Shown piece after piece: positions 1 to 8,615 of a DNA stretch of 42,809 nucleotides. The DNA lies in NCBI GenBank assembly GCA_018819925.1, contig JAHJPG010000036.1, positions 1 to 42,809 of the forward strand, in the 5' to 3' direction. Within the stretch, counting starts at the first letter, position 1; every line of letters starts with the position of its first letter. A program made the translations under genes and the position numbers. The notes below the pieces were generated by a model. It searched no databases. It had not been told where the DNA came from and saw only the letters and a list, made by a program, of their open reading frames with translations. The DNA comes from Pseudomonadota bacterium (GTDB taxonomy: Bacteria; Desulfobacterota; Desulfarculia; Desulfarculales; Desulfarculaceae).

Positions 1-1
1 C

Positions 2-898
2 TTCTTGTTCATGACCGAAAACACCCTGGTGGCCGCCCGCGATCCCCAGGGATTCCGCCCCCTGTGTCTGGGGGTCTTGGGCGACGCCTACGTGGTGGCC
101 AGCGAAACCTGCGCCCTGGACCTCATCGACGCCCGCTTCATCCGGGAAGTGGAGCCCGGCGAGGTGGTGTTCATCGACAAAAACGGCCTGCGTAGCGTCA
201 AGCCCTTCAAGCAGCAGCGCCACGCCCACTGCATCTTCGAGTTCATCTACTTCGCCCGGCCCGACAGCTATATCTTCGGCCAGACCGTATACGAGGTGCG
301 CAAGCGCCAGGGAGCCCAGCTGGCCCTGGAGTACCCCCACCCCGACGCGGACCTGGTGATGCCCTTCCCCGACAGCGGCAACTACGCCGCCCTGGGTTAT
401 GCCAGCGCGGCCGGGTTGCCTTTTGAGATGGGCATGATCCGCAACCACTACGTGGGGCGCACCTTCATTCAGCCCAGCCAGGACATGCGCGATTTCGGGG
501 TGCGGGTAAAACTCAACCCGGTGCGAGAGCTGATAAAGGGCAAAAAGGTGGTCATAGTGGAGGACTCCATCATCCGGGGCACCACCACCATGGCCCGCGT
601 GCAAAACATCCGCAACGTGGGGGCCGCCGAGGTGCATATGGTTGTGTCCTGCCCGCCCCACCGCTACCCCTGCCATTACGGCATCGACTTCTCCACCAAG
701 GGCGAACTCATCGCCAGCGACCACAAGGTGGAAGAAATTAAAAACATGCTGGGCCTGGACTCGCTGGGCTATCTCTCCATCGACGGCCTCCTGACCGCCA
801 CATCGGTCAGCCGCCAAGGCTTCTGTCTGGCCTGCTTTGACGGCGAGTATCCCGTGCCGGTAGACCAAGGGGCCGGAAAGTACTGCTTGGAGCAATAA
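2..898 (+). CDS. purF: Amidophosphoribosyltransferase PurF, 3' part (5' end outside window)
   Basis: PurF catalyses the first committed step of purine synthesis, making phosphoribosylamine from PRPP and glutamine. The reading frame is open to the window edge, so the N-terminal glutaminase with its catalytic Cys is missing and about 298 residues remain. Counting from the TTG at 5, the PRPP-binding loop VVIVEDSIIRGTTT lies at about residues 182-195. Cysteines at about 76 (HAHCIFEFIYFARPDS), 223, 274 and 277 (FCLACFDGEYP) match the four ligands of the 4Fe-4S cluster of Bacillus subtilis-type PurF, so this is the Fe-S, oxygen-sensitive class. The stop lies 5 nt before kdsD, suggesting co-transcription. 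Confidence 0.95.
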   Translation, partial: FLFMTENTLVAARDPQGFRPLCLGVLGDAYVVASETCALDLIDARFIREVEPGEVVFIDKNGLRSVKPFKQQRHAHCIFEFIYFARPDSYIFGQTVYEVRKRQGAQLALEYPHPDADLVMPFPDSGNYAALGYASAAGLPFEMGMIRNHYVGRTFIQPSQDMRDFGVRVKLNPVRELIKGKKVVIVEDSIIRGTTTMARVQNIRNVGAAEVHMVVSCPPHRYPCHYGIDFSTKGELIASDHKVEEIKNMLGLDSLGYLSIDGLLTATSVSRQGFCLACFDGEYPVPVDQGAGKYCLEQ

Positions 899-903
899 AG
901 CCT

Positions 904-1899
904 TTGTCACAAATACTGAGAATCGCCCGCGAGGTTCTGAGCATCGAGGCTCAGGGCATAGAGCGGCTCAAAAAACGTCTCGGCCCCAGCTTTGAGCAGA
1001 CGGTGGAAATGATTTTGGCCTCGCCGGGCAAGGTGATAACCACCGGCATCGGCAAAAGCGGCATAGTGGCCCGCAAGATAACCGCCACCCTCAGCTCCAC
1101 CGGCACCACCTCCATTTTCCTGCACCCGGTGGAGGCCCTGCACGGCGACCTGGGCATGGTGAGCCCCGGCGACGTGGTCTTGGCCTTGAGCCACAGCGGG
1201 CGCAGCGACGAATTAGTCACCCTGGTGCCCCAGCTCAAGGACCACGGAGCCAAAGTGGTGGCCATGACCGGCGGTCTGGACTCGCCTTTGGCCCTGGCCG
1301 CGGATTTGGTCATCGACTGCGGCGTGGAGCGCGAGGCCTGCCCGCTGGGCCTGGCCCCCACCGCCTCCACCACCGCAGCCCTGGCCATGGGCGACGCCCT
1401 GGCCGTGGTGCTCATCGAAAAGCATCGCTTCCGGGCCGAGGACTTCCGCCGCCACCACCCCGGGGGCAGCCTGGGCCAGCGCCTGTCCCTCAGGGTTCGC
1501 GAGATCATGACCAAGGGCAAGGCCGTGCCGGCGGTGCGCCCGTCCACGCCCATCTCCCAGGCGGTCAAGGTCATGGACCAGGGCGACCTGGGCACGGTGC
1601 TCATCACCAGCCGGGGCCTCTTGAAGGGCATTTTCACCGACGGCGACGTGCGCCGGGCGGTGGTCGCGGGCCTACGCTTGGACAACGCCCCGGTGAGCCA
1701 GTTCATGACCCGGGACCCGCTCACCGTTGGCCCGGAAACCTTGGCCGCCGAGGCCCTGCACACCATAGAGGAAAAGCAAATCACCGCCCTGCCCGTGGTG
1801 GCCCCAACTGGAAAGCTGCTGGGCCTGGTGCATCTGCACGACCTCCTGGGGCGCGGCGCGGTGAGCCTGAACGGTTTGGCTCATCCTCCCCGGGGTTAA
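904..1899 (+). CDS. kdsD: Arabinose-5-phosphate isomerase KdsD/KpsF (SIS + 2 CBS)
   Basis: This enzyme interconverts D-ribulose 5-phosphate and D-arabinose 5-phosphate, the first step toward the LPS sugar KDO; it is cytoplasmic. The 331 residues match the family length. An SIS domain covers about residues 30-175, with GIGKSGIVARK near 48 and EALHGDLGMV near 77-86; H80 corresponds to a conserved family His. A CBS pair follows at about 205-325. The TTG at 904 is chosen because MSQILRIAREVLSIEAQGIE aligns with the usual N-terminus and no ATG fits. It sits 5 nt after purF. The presence of a KDO pathway implies a Gram-negative envelope. Confidence 0.93.
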   Translation: MSQILRIAREVLSIEAQGIERLKKRLGPSFEQTVEMILASPGKVITTGIGKSGIVARKITATLSSTGTTSIFLHPVEALHGDLGMVSPGDVVLALSHSGRSDELVTLVPQLKDHGAKVVAMTGGLDSPLALAADLVIDCGVEREACPLGLAPTASTTAALAMGDALAVVLIEKHRFRAEDFRRHHPGGSLGQRLSLRVREIMTKGKAVPAVRPSTPISQAVKVMDQGDLGTVLITSRGLLKGIFTDGDVRRAVVAGLRLDNAPVSQFMTRDPLTVGPETLAAEALHTIEEKQITALPVVAPTGKLLGLVHLHDLLGRGAVSLNGLAHPPRG

Positions 1900-1982
1900 C
1901 CCCGAGCTGGTTTTCCCTTGACCCGGCCGCACCAATTCCTGGCAAACCCCGGCGCCCCCAACACCCGGGCCGGCGGTTGCCC

Positions 1983-2002
1983 CTACCATAGCCCTATGGT
2001 AG
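1983..2002. promoter_or_regulatory. Perfect 8-bp-arm palindrome upstream of resB
   Basis: CTACCATA-gccc-TATGGTAG is a perfect inverted repeat 44 nt before the resB start. It is AT-containing inside GC-rich surroundings and is not directly followed by a T run, so it fits an operator for a dimeric regulator better than a terminator of kdsD. No regulator in the window can be tied to it. Confidence 0.4.
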
Positions 2003-2045
2003 CTTTACCTCTCAGTTTTTTCGGCAACCTCGCCTAGGAGGCCGC

Positions 2046-3401
2046 GTGAGCCAGGACCAACCGCGAAAACCACCCTTGGAAAAAATCTGGGACTTTTTCG
2101 CTTCGGTGAAGTTGTCCTTTTTTCTGTTGCTGCTCTTGGCCGTGCTTTCCATCGCCGGCACTCTGATTCCCCAAAAAGAGGGCGCCGCCGCCTATGTGCG
2201 CGCCTACGGCGAGGCGGGCTGGCGCTTCATCTCGGCCCTGGGGCTCCAGGACCTTTACCACGCCCCCTGGTTCGTGCTGATAATGGCCCTGCTGGCGGCC
2301 AACTTGGTCATCTGCTCCCTGAACCGGCTCTCGTTGACCCTGCGCATTTTGGGCAAGGACCCGGCCCAGGAGGCGGGGGCCATGCGCAAGGCCAAGGACA
2401 GCTTCAACCTGTCCGGCGAGCCGGGGACCAACCTGGACCGGGCCCGGCGGGTGCTGGAGCGCCTGGTGGGCCCCAGCGCCCAGGCCAAGGACCAGGAGCG
2501 CACCGTGCTTTTCGCCCAGAGAGGCGGCTGGTCCCGCTTCGGGGTCTACGTGGTGCATACCAGCGTGCTGGTGATCATGGCCGGGGCCCTGGTGGGCAAC
2601 TTCTGGGGGTATGCCGGCTTCGTGAACATACCGGTGGGCCAGAGCGTGGACCACATGACCTTGGACAACGGCCAGCCCCGGCCCTTGGGTTTTTCCGTGC
2701 GCCTGGACAAGTTCGACATCTCCTACTACCCCAACGGCATGCCCAGTGAGTATCGCAGCGAGGTCACTTTCATCGACGGGGGCAAGGAGACGCAGAAATC
2801 CAGCCTCATCGTCAACGACCCGGCCGAATATCAGGGCATCGATTTCTACCAGTCCTCCTATGGCAACGACCTCAAGGCCATGGAGGTGGACCTGGTCCGG
2901 GACGGCAAAAAGCAGCGCCTGACCCTTAAGGCCCGGGCGATAAACCAGCTTCCCGGCGGGGCCAAGGCGGCCATCCAGGGCTGGCGCGAACGGGTGGAGA
3001 TGGGGGCCATGTACAACGGCCCGGTGGCCCGGATTCTCTACCAGGAAGCCCAGGGCGAGCCCCAGGCATACACCGCATTCACTCCGGGGGTGAAGATGCC
3101 CCAACCCGGTCCTATCAAGTTTGAGATCGTCAAGCTGCAAACCGAGCCCTACAGCGGCTTGCAGGTCAAATACGACCCCGGCGTGTGGTTCATTTGGGTG
3201 GGCTGCACCATGATGGTCGCCGGTTTTTTCATCGCCTTCTACTTCAGCCACCGCAAGGTGTGGTTGCGCCTGGGCCCCGCCGGTCAGGGCCGCACCCGGG
3301 TGGAGATAGCCGGCGCCACCAACAAGAACCGCCTGGGCCTGACGCGGCTACTGTCCCGCCTGGCCCACGAACTGGGCGGCGGTCCCAAAAAGGCGGAGTG
3401 A
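2046..3401 (+). CDS. resB: ResB/Ccs1-family cytochrome c biogenesis protein
   Basis: ResB (Ccs1) works with CcsA in System II cytochrome c maturation, moving heme across the membrane and ligating it to apocytochromes. In 451 residues I see membrane segments at about 18-36, 75-95, 163-185 and 380-400 with a large extracytoplasmic domain between the last two, as in the family. The GTG start at 2046 is set by AGGAGG at 2036-2041. The stop is 3 nt from the ATG of ccsA, so the two form an operon. The C-terminal cytoplasmic tail after the last membrane segment is about 50 residues and basic. Confidence 0.92.
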   Translation: MSQDQPRKPPLEKIWDFFASVKLSFFLLLLLAVLSIAGTLIPQKEGAAAYVRAYGEAGWRFISALGLQDLYHAPWFVLIMALLAANLVICSLNRLSLTLRILGKDPAQEAGAMRKAKDSFNLSGEPGTNLDRARRVLERLVGPSAQAKDQERTVLFAQRGGWSRFGVYVVHTSVLVIMAGALVGNFWGYAGFVNIPVGQSVDHMTLDNGQPRPLGFSVRLDKFDISYYPNGMPSEYRSEVTFIDGGKETQKSSLIVNDPAEYQGIDFYQSSYGNDLKAMEVDLVRDGKKQRLTLKARAINQLPGGAKAAIQGWRERVEMGAMYNGPVARILYQEAQGEPQAYTAFTPGVKMPQPGPIKFEIVKLQTEPYSGLQVKYDPGVWFIWVGCTMMVAGFFIAFYFSHRKVWLRLGPAGQGRTRVEIAGATNKNRLGLTRLLSRLAHELGGGPKKAE

Positions 3402-3404
3402 TCC

Positions 3405-4232
3405 ATGGAAGCCTTGAGCAATCAAATCCTGGTGGCGGTCACCTTCACCTTCATGGCCGCTTCGGTGTTGTATTTGTGCCATTGGGCCTTCAAGTCCAAG
3501 GTCTTCGGCTGGGCGGCCAGCGGGGTCACCTGGGCGGCCTTCGCGGTGCTGACCTTGGCCATCATCCTGCGCTGGGTGGCCAGTCACCAGATGGGCATAG
3601 GCCACGCGCCGTTTTCCAACCTGTTCGAGTCCCTGGTGTTCTTCGCCTGGACCATCGCGGTGATCTACTTGATCATCGAGTTGGTCACCTGGATGCGCGC
3701 CATCGGGGCCTTCACCATACCCCTGGCCTTCTTGGCCATGCTATACGCCCTGTCCCTGGACCCGGCCATCAAGCCGCTGTTGCCGGCGCTCAAGAGCAAC
3801 TGGCTCATCGCCCATGTCATAACCTGCTTCCTGGGCTATGCCGGCTTCGCCATTTCCGCCGCCCTGGGGGCCATGTACCTGGCCACCGGGCAGGCCAAGG
3901 ACCCGGCCTCGCCCCGGGCCCTGGTCTTGGACAACCTCATCTATCAGACCGTGGTGGTGGGCTTCATCCTGTTGACCGCGGGCATTGTGACCGGCAGCAT
4001 CTGGGCCAACAGCGCCTGGGGCACCTACTGGTCCTGGGACCCCAAGGAGACCTGGTCGCTCATCACCTGGCTGGTCTACGCCTCCCTGCTGCACAGCCGC
4101 TTCATGCGCGGCTGGCAGGGCAAACGCATGGCCGTGTTCTCCTTGGTGGGCTTCGGCTGCGTGCTGTTCACTTACTTCGGGGTGAACCTGCTGCTCTCGG
4201 GCCTGCACTCCTATGCCACGGGCAAGAGCTAG
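3405..4232 (+). CDS. ccsA: CcsA/CcsB-type cytochrome c assembly protein (heme handling)
   Basis: This is the multi-pass heme-handling partner of ResB. The 275-residue protein has about eight hydrophobic segments and the tryptophan-rich family motif WGTYWSWDPKE at residues 205-215. H137 and H230 are good candidates for the conserved heme-ligand histidines on flanking loops. The ATG at 3405 is preceded by AGGCGGAG inside the end of resB. Together with resB it makes a complete two-subunit System II assembly unit, implying that c-type cytochromes are made. No apocytochrome gene is visible here. Confidence 0.93.
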   Translation: MEALSNQILVAVTFTFMAASVLYLCHWAFKSKVFGWAASGVTWAAFAVLTLAIILRWVASHQMGIGHAPFSNLFESLVFFAWTIAVIYLIIELVTWMRAIGAFTIPLAFLAMLYALSLDPAIKPLLPALKSNWLIAHVITCFLGYAGFAISAALGAMYLATGQAKDPASPRALVLDNLIYQTVVVGFILLTAGIVTGSIWANSAWGTYWSWDPKETWSLITWLVYASLLHSRFMRGWQGKRMAVFSLVGFGCVLFTYFGVNLLLSGLHSYATGKS

Positions 4233-4304
4233 ACAATATCCGGGAGTCCAGACGGCTTCTGGTTTGAGCATTTACATTAATGATCCCGGACAGGGGGAGG
4301 ACCC

Positions 4305-4940
4305 ATGAAGGTTATTCAAATGCTGGTGGGGCAGATGCAGGTGTTCGCCTATCTGGTGGGCTGCGAAAAGACCGGCGAGGCGGTGGTAATAGACCCGGCG
4401 GGCAACGAGGAAAAGATCGTGGCCAAAGCCAAGGAAAACGGCCTTAAGATCGTCAAGATCGTCAACACCCACGCCCACCCGGACCACACCTGCGGCAACG
4501 CCAAGCTGAAAAAGCTCACCGGCGCGCCCATCATCATCCACGAAGACGACGCGGCGGCCATGACCAGCGCCCACTCCCTGGATTTCGCCCGCATGCTGGG
4601 CTGCAACGAATTGCCCCCGGCCGACCAGACGGTGACCGACGGCGAGGTTATCACCGCCGGCGATGAAGTGAAGCTCCAGGTGCTCTCCACCCCGGGACAC
4701 AGCGATGGCTGCATCTGCCTGTACACCCCGGGCCACGTATTTACCGGCGACACTCTGTTCGTGAGCGGGGTGGGCCGCACCGACCTGCCCGGCGGCTCCT
4801 GGCCCAAGATGCTGGGCTCCATCAAGAGCCGTGTCCTCACCCTGCCCGACGACACCATCGTGTGGCCCGGCCACCACTATGGCCCCGCGCCCCAGAGCAC
4901 GGTCAAGCGCGAGCGGGAGACCAACGACTTTTTGCGCTAA
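4305..4940 (+). CDS. Metallo-beta-lactamase-fold hydrolase (glyoxalase II-like)
   Basis: A 211-residue cytoplasmic hydrolase of the MBL superfamily, small glyoxalase II-like subgroup. All metal ligands are present: THAHPDH at residues 55-61 (H56, H58, D60, H61), H132 in STPGHSDG, D149 in FTGDTLF, and H190 in WPGHHYG. The motif GVGRTDLPGG near 156-165 is typical of this thioesterase-like subgroup. The ATG is preceded by GGGGGAGG at 4293-4300. It follows ccsA by 72 nt in the same direction. The substrate cannot be read from sequence; hydroxyacylglutathione or another thioester are possibilities. Confidence 0.88.
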   Translation: MKVIQMLVGQMQVFAYLVGCEKTGEAVVIDPAGNEEKIVAKAKENGLKIVKIVNTHAHPDHTCGNAKLKKLTGAPIIIHEDDAAAMTSAHSLDFARMLGCNELPPADQTVTDGEVITAGDEVKLQVLSTPGHSDGCICLYTPGHVFTGDTLFVSGVGRTDLPGGSWPKMLGSIKSRVLTLPDDTIVWPGHHYGPAPQSTVKRERETNDFLR

Positions 4941-4960
4941 ACGCTCCACGCCGAACGACC

Positions 4961-4995
4961 AAGGGCGGGGCCGATGCCCCGCCCCTTCATTTTTC
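4961..4995 (+). terminator. Rho-independent terminator after the MBL hydrolase
   Basis: A GC-rich hairpin pairs AAGGGCGGGGC (4961-4971) with GCCCCGCCCCTT (4976-4987, one bulged C), with a four-base loop, followed by CATTTTTCC. It separates the plus-strand operon from convergent corA. Confidence 0.65.
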
Positions 4996-5013
4996 CGCCC
5001 GCTAGCTGCCCTG

Positions 5014-6096
5014 CTAGCTGCCCGGCCCCAGCCAGCGCTTGCGCCAGAAATAGTAGAGCATGCCAACAGTAACCGCCCCCATCAGTCCCAACACCGCGAA
5101 ATAGGCCCACTTCCACTCAAGTTCAGGCATGTACTTGAAGTTCATGCCGTAGAGCCCGGCGACGAAGGTCAGGGGTATGAACAGGGTGGCGATGATGGTC
5201 AGCACCTTCATGATCTGGTTCATGCGGTTGCTCACCACGCTCAGGTACAGGTCCATGAGGCTGGCTAGGCTGTCGCGCAAGGATTCGGTGGCGTCAATGA
5301 CCTGCACCGTATGGTCGTACACGTCGCGCAGATAGGGCCTCACGCCGTGGTCGATAAACTCGTGCTCGCCCCGCTCCAGCCAGCCGGCCACCTCCCTGAG
5401 CGGCCAAACCGCCTTGCGCAGGCGCAGGCCCTGGCGCTTGAGCTTGTGCAGGGTTTGCAGCACTTTTTGGTCGGCTGCCGTGTCCAGTTCGTCCTCCAGG
5501 GTCTGGGTGCTCTCGGCCAAGCCCTCCAGAACCCCGAAGTAGTGGTCCACCACCGAGTCCAAGAGGGCGTAGGCCAAATAGTCGGACCCCAGGTGCCGGA
5601 TGCGGCCCCGCCCACCGTTGATGCGCCCGGCCACGGCGGCGAAGGGGTCGCGGCCGCCCTCTGTGAAGGAGAGCACCCAGCCCCGGCCCAGGATGACGCT
5701 CACCTGCCGGGACACCACCTCCTGCTCTTCCGGATCGAAGCTGAGATCTTTGAGCACCATGAACAGGTAGTGGTCGTATTCTTCCAGCTTGGGTCGCTGG
5801 TGGGTGTTGACGATGTCCTCCTGCACCAGGGGGTGCAGGCCGAATATCTCCCCCAGGCGGGCGATGACCTCCACCTGATGCACCCCCTCCACCCTGAACC
5901 AGACCACCTGAGGCTCATCCTTCAGGCGGCTCATCTCGCCGGGGTCGGGCTCCTCCAGGATATGCACCCCCTGGGCGTCGTATTCCAACACGGTGATGCG
6001 GATGGGGCCGGCGCCTTCCGCGCCCACATGCACCAGGCTGCCCGGCGGCATGGAATCCTTGGCCGCCTGGCTGGACACCCTTCTAAGCATCAGCAT
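5014..6096 (-). CDS. corA: CorA-family magnesium/divalent-cation channel
   Basis: A pentameric inner-membrane Mg2+ (or Co2+/Ni2+) uptake channel. The 360 residues match the family: an acidic, helical cytoplasmic funnel, then two C-terminal membrane helices. The first ends at the diagnostic YGMNF motif (near residue 315), followed by MPELEW and the second helix, then a basic tail RKRW. The ATG at 6096 lies immediately after AGAGGGG; the in-frame ATG at 6090 has better ribosome-site spacing and may be the true start. It is downstream of, and in the same direction as, the glycosyltransferase, with 17 nt between them. Confidence 0.93.
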   Translation of the reverse strand: MLMLRRVSSQAAKDSMPPGSLVHVGAEGAGPIRITVLEYDAQGVHILEEPDPGEMSRLKDEPQVVWFRVEGVHQVEVIARLGEIFGLHPLVQEDIVNTHQRPKLEEYDHYLFMVLKDLSFDPEEQEVVSRQVSVILGRGWVLSFTEGGRDPFAAVAGRINGGRGRIRHLGSDYLAYALLDSVVDHYFGVLEGLAESTQTLEDELDTAADQKVLQTLHKLKRQGLRLRKAVWPLREVAGWLERGEHEFIDHGVRPYLRDVYDHTVQVIDATESLRDSLASLMDLYLSVVSNRMNQIMKVLTIIATLFIPLTFVAGLYGMNFKYMPELEWKWAYFAVLGLMGAVTVGMLYYFWRKRWLGPGS

Positions 6097-6113
6097 CCCC
6101 TCTCGCTAGCCGT

Positions 6114-7370
6114 TTAACTAAGGCTGGCCTTGCCGGCCCCCCGGCCCCACACCTTGAGCAAATAGTCCTTGTGGTCCTCGAACTGCTGGGCCTGCTCCTC
6201 CACCAGGGCCTCGGCCTCGGTGGAGGTCATGTCCCAGCTCTGGCGCACAAAGCTGGCCACCCGGGCGTAGTACAGCGGAGTGACCAGATCCAACAGCCGC
6301 ATGCGGTGCTGGTCCCAGGCGTGGTAGGTGGCGGCCAGTTCATAGAGTATCTGCACCCAGGCCGAGGTGGGAAGGTTGAAGTTGCCCGCGTCCATGGTGG
6401 AGGCGGTTTCGATGGCCTTGAAGCAATCGCCGCAGAAGATCTCCTTCCACAAGGCGCTGAAGTTCTTGTAGCCGCTCTGGAAGTTCTCGATCATGGCTTC
6501 CAGGTTCACCCGCACCGGCTCGGGCTCGCCCTGCCCTGAGCCGCCGAAGGTCTTCACCGGCTCGGAGCCCTCCACCTTTGTCCACACGCTCTCGTAACGC
6601 TCCATGAGGTTGAACAGGGTCCAGATGACCTGGCGGAACATGGGACCCAGATGAGAGGCCGGGTCCTTGGCGTCGTGCACCTTGAGGCCCAGGTTGGCCT
6701 GGCACACCTTGAATCCCTGGGTGATGGCGCTGGTGGTCATCCAGATGTCGATGCCGAAACGGGCCACCTCGCTCTCCCAGACGTCCTGCTCGGCGTAAAA
6801 CTTGGCCAGGTCCCGGCTTATGGCGAAGTCACCGCCGATGGGCTGGCGCACCCGCTTGCCGTACAGGGCGCGGGTTAGGTTGTAGACGATGTTGTTGGTG
6901 ATGGTGCCGTCGTATTTGTGGCGCAAATACACCGGCGAGACGTACTGGTAGCCTTTGGTCATCACCGGGTCCAGAAGGGCCTTGACCCAGTCGCCGGTGA
7001 TGGAGCGCAGGTCGCTGTCCACCATGGCGCAGGCGGTCACCTTGAGGCGAGCCGCCGCCTCGAACACCGCTCTGAGCGCGCTGCCCTTGCCGGGCAGGCC
7101 GCGGTAGATGCTGACTATCTTCTCCTGCCATGGCTTTATCTCGAATTCCTTGGCCACCTCGCGGGTGTCGTCGGTGGAGCCGCCGTCGGCCACCAGGATC
7201 ACCGCCCGCTTGTCGCCGTAATGGTCGGCCAGGCCGTGGGTGACCATCTGCACCACGTGGGCGATGGTGGTTTCGTTGTTGTAGCAGGGGATGCCCACCA
7301 GTATGTCGGCCTCGGCGATCTCCTCCAGCCGTTTATTGGTGTAGCCTCGCAGGGCGGTGTAGAAGGGCAT
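6114..7370 (-). CDS. GT-A fold glycosyltransferase, mannosylglycerate/glucosylglycerate synthase-like
   Basis: A 418-residue nucleotide-sugar-dependent glycosyltransferase without membrane segments. The N-terminus has a GT-A fold: VGIPCYNNETTI near 26-37, VADGGSTDDT near 62-71, LPGKGSALR near 92-100 and the metal-binding-type acid motif MVDSDLRSI near 116-124. The later QPIGGDFAISRDLAKF and GIDIWMTTSAI segments resemble the QPLGGE and WGID blocks of mannosylglycerate synthase (GT78) and GpgS-like GT81 enzymes. That family link is from memory, so treat the substrate as a suggestion: GDP-mannose or UDP/ADP-glucose, with glycerate or 3-phosphoglycerate as acceptor. The C-terminal 130 residues are helical and unassigned. 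Confidence 0.75.
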   Translation of the reverse strand: MPFYTALRGYTNKRLEEIAEADILVGIPCYNNETTIAHVVQMVTHGLADHYGDKRAVILVADGGSTDDTREVAKEFEIKPWQEKIVSIYRGLPGKGSALRAVFEAAARLKVTACAMVDSDLRSITGDWVKALLDPVMTKGYQYVSPVYLRHKYDGTITNNIVYNLTRALYGKRVRQPIGGDFAISRDLAKFYAEQDVWESEVARFGIDIWMTTSAITQGFKVCQANLGLKVHDAKDPASHLGPMFRQVIWTLFNLMERYESVWTKVEGSEPVKTFGGSGQGEPEPVRVNLEAMIENFQSGYKNFSALWKEIFCGDCFKAIETASTMDAGNFNLPTSAWVQILYELAATYHAWDQHRMRLLDLVTPLYYARVASFVRQSWDMTSTEAEALVEEQAQQFEDHKDYLLKVWGRGAGKASLS

Positions 7371-7439
7371 AAAACTTAATTCTCCCGGTTTTTCTGAGAT
7401 TTGCCGTTGCCTACATGATAGCCGCTCGGGAGGAGAGAC

Positions 7440-8615
7440 TCAAGCCGGGTACAACAGGGCCCCGGCCCGGCGCTCCAGCCAGTCCGCCAGGTCCGCCGAC
7501 CAGCGGGCCTCCAACTCTTCAGCCGTTGCCCCGGCCAGGAGCAAATCCACCGCCGAGGCGTCTCCCAAGAGCAGGTCCAGGGGGCGGCGCTCATGCTCAT
7601 ACTCATAGGGCGGCGGGCGCAGGCCCCACAGGCCGGGCTGGGCCCGGTTGACGGCTCCCAGCAGGGCCAGGGTGGCCCGCACCGGGCGATAGAGCGTGGG
7701 GTCGGCGACATGTATCTGGAAGCCGCCGCATATCTGGCCGGCGAACTTGTGGAAGGTGGGCTCGAAATTGAGCGGGCGCAGGATGGCCCCGTCCATGGCC
7801 CCGGGCTCCAGGGCGGCCAGCACCGCCTGGGGCTCCAGGCCAGGAGCCCCGAATATTTCGAAGGGCCGGGTGGCGCCGCGCCCCTCGCTGAGGGTGGCGC
7901 CCTCCAGAAGCACTTGGCCGGGGTAGACCCTGGCCGTGTCCAGGGTGGGCATGTTGGGCGAGGGCATCACCCAGGGCAACCCGGTGGTGGCGAAGTCGCC
8001 GCCTTGCCATCCGGTGCAGGGGATAACTTCCAGCGCCACATCCAGGCCCCTTTCGTCCACGACCAGGCGGGCCAGCTCCCCCAGGGTGAGGCCGTGGCTC
8101 AGGGGAATGGCGTGGGCCCCCACGAAGCTCATCAACTCCGGGGGCAGCACCGGCCCCTCGCTTCGCCGCCCGATGGGGTTGGGCCGGTCCAGCACCACCA
8201 CCGCCACCCCGGCAGTGGCGCATTCCTCCAGGCAGGCCACCAAGGTGCTGAAAAAAGTGTAGACCCGGCACCCCACGTCCACCAAGTCCACCAACAGGGC
8301 ATCCAAGCCGGTGAGCATCTCCGGGGTTGGGCGGCGGGTCTCGCCATATAGGGAATAGATGGGCGCCCCCAAGCCCGGATGCACGGCGTGATCCGACTCC
8401 ACCATGTTGTCCTGCTTTTCGGCAAAGAAGCCGTGCTGCGGACCGAACAGGGCCTTGATTCCCCGGGGGTAGACTCGCTCCACCATCCGCCAGGCGGGGG
8501 TCAGATCCGGGCCCACCGCCGCCGGATTGGCCAGCAGGCCCAGGGCCGCGCCCCGCAGATTGGGTGGCGGATCGGCGGTGAGGTTCGTCAGGCCGGTGAC
8601 CACTTTTGAACTCAT
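7440..8615 (-). CDS. namZ: DUF1343 protein, exo-beta-N-acetylmuramidase NamZ-like
   Basis: The DUF1343 family includes NamZ, which removes terminal MurNAc from the non-reducing end of peptidoglycan fragments. In 391 residues the family blocks are clear: GLLANPAAV near 28, LFGPQHGFF near 58-66, the SLYGETRRPTPEML segment near 88, DLVDVGCRVYTF near 111-122, LDRPNPIG near 143-150 and the SEGRGATRPFEIFGAP segment near 243. I see no signal peptide or lipobox, so it may act on cytoplasmic muropeptides rather than outside. It is divergent from the asparaginase across 260 nt. Confidence 0.85.
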   Translation of the reverse strand: MSSKVVTGLTNLTADPPPNLRGAALGLLANPAAVGPDLTPAWRMVERVYPRGIKALFGPQHGFFAEKQDNMVESDHAVHPGLGAPIYSLYGETRRPTPEMLTGLDALLVDLVDVGCRVYTFFSTLVACLEECATAGVAVVVLDRPNPIGRRSEGPVLPPELMSFVGAHAIPLSHGLTLGELARLVVDERGLDVALEVIPCTGWQGGDFATTGLPWVMPSPNMPTLDTARVYPGQVLLEGATLSEGRGATRPFEIFGAPGLEPQAVLAALEPGAMDGAILRPLNFEPTFHKFAGQICGGFQIHVADPTLYRPVRATLALLGAVNRAQPGLWGLRPPPYEYEHERRPLDLLLGDASAVDLLLAGATAEELEARWSADLADWLERRAGALLYPA

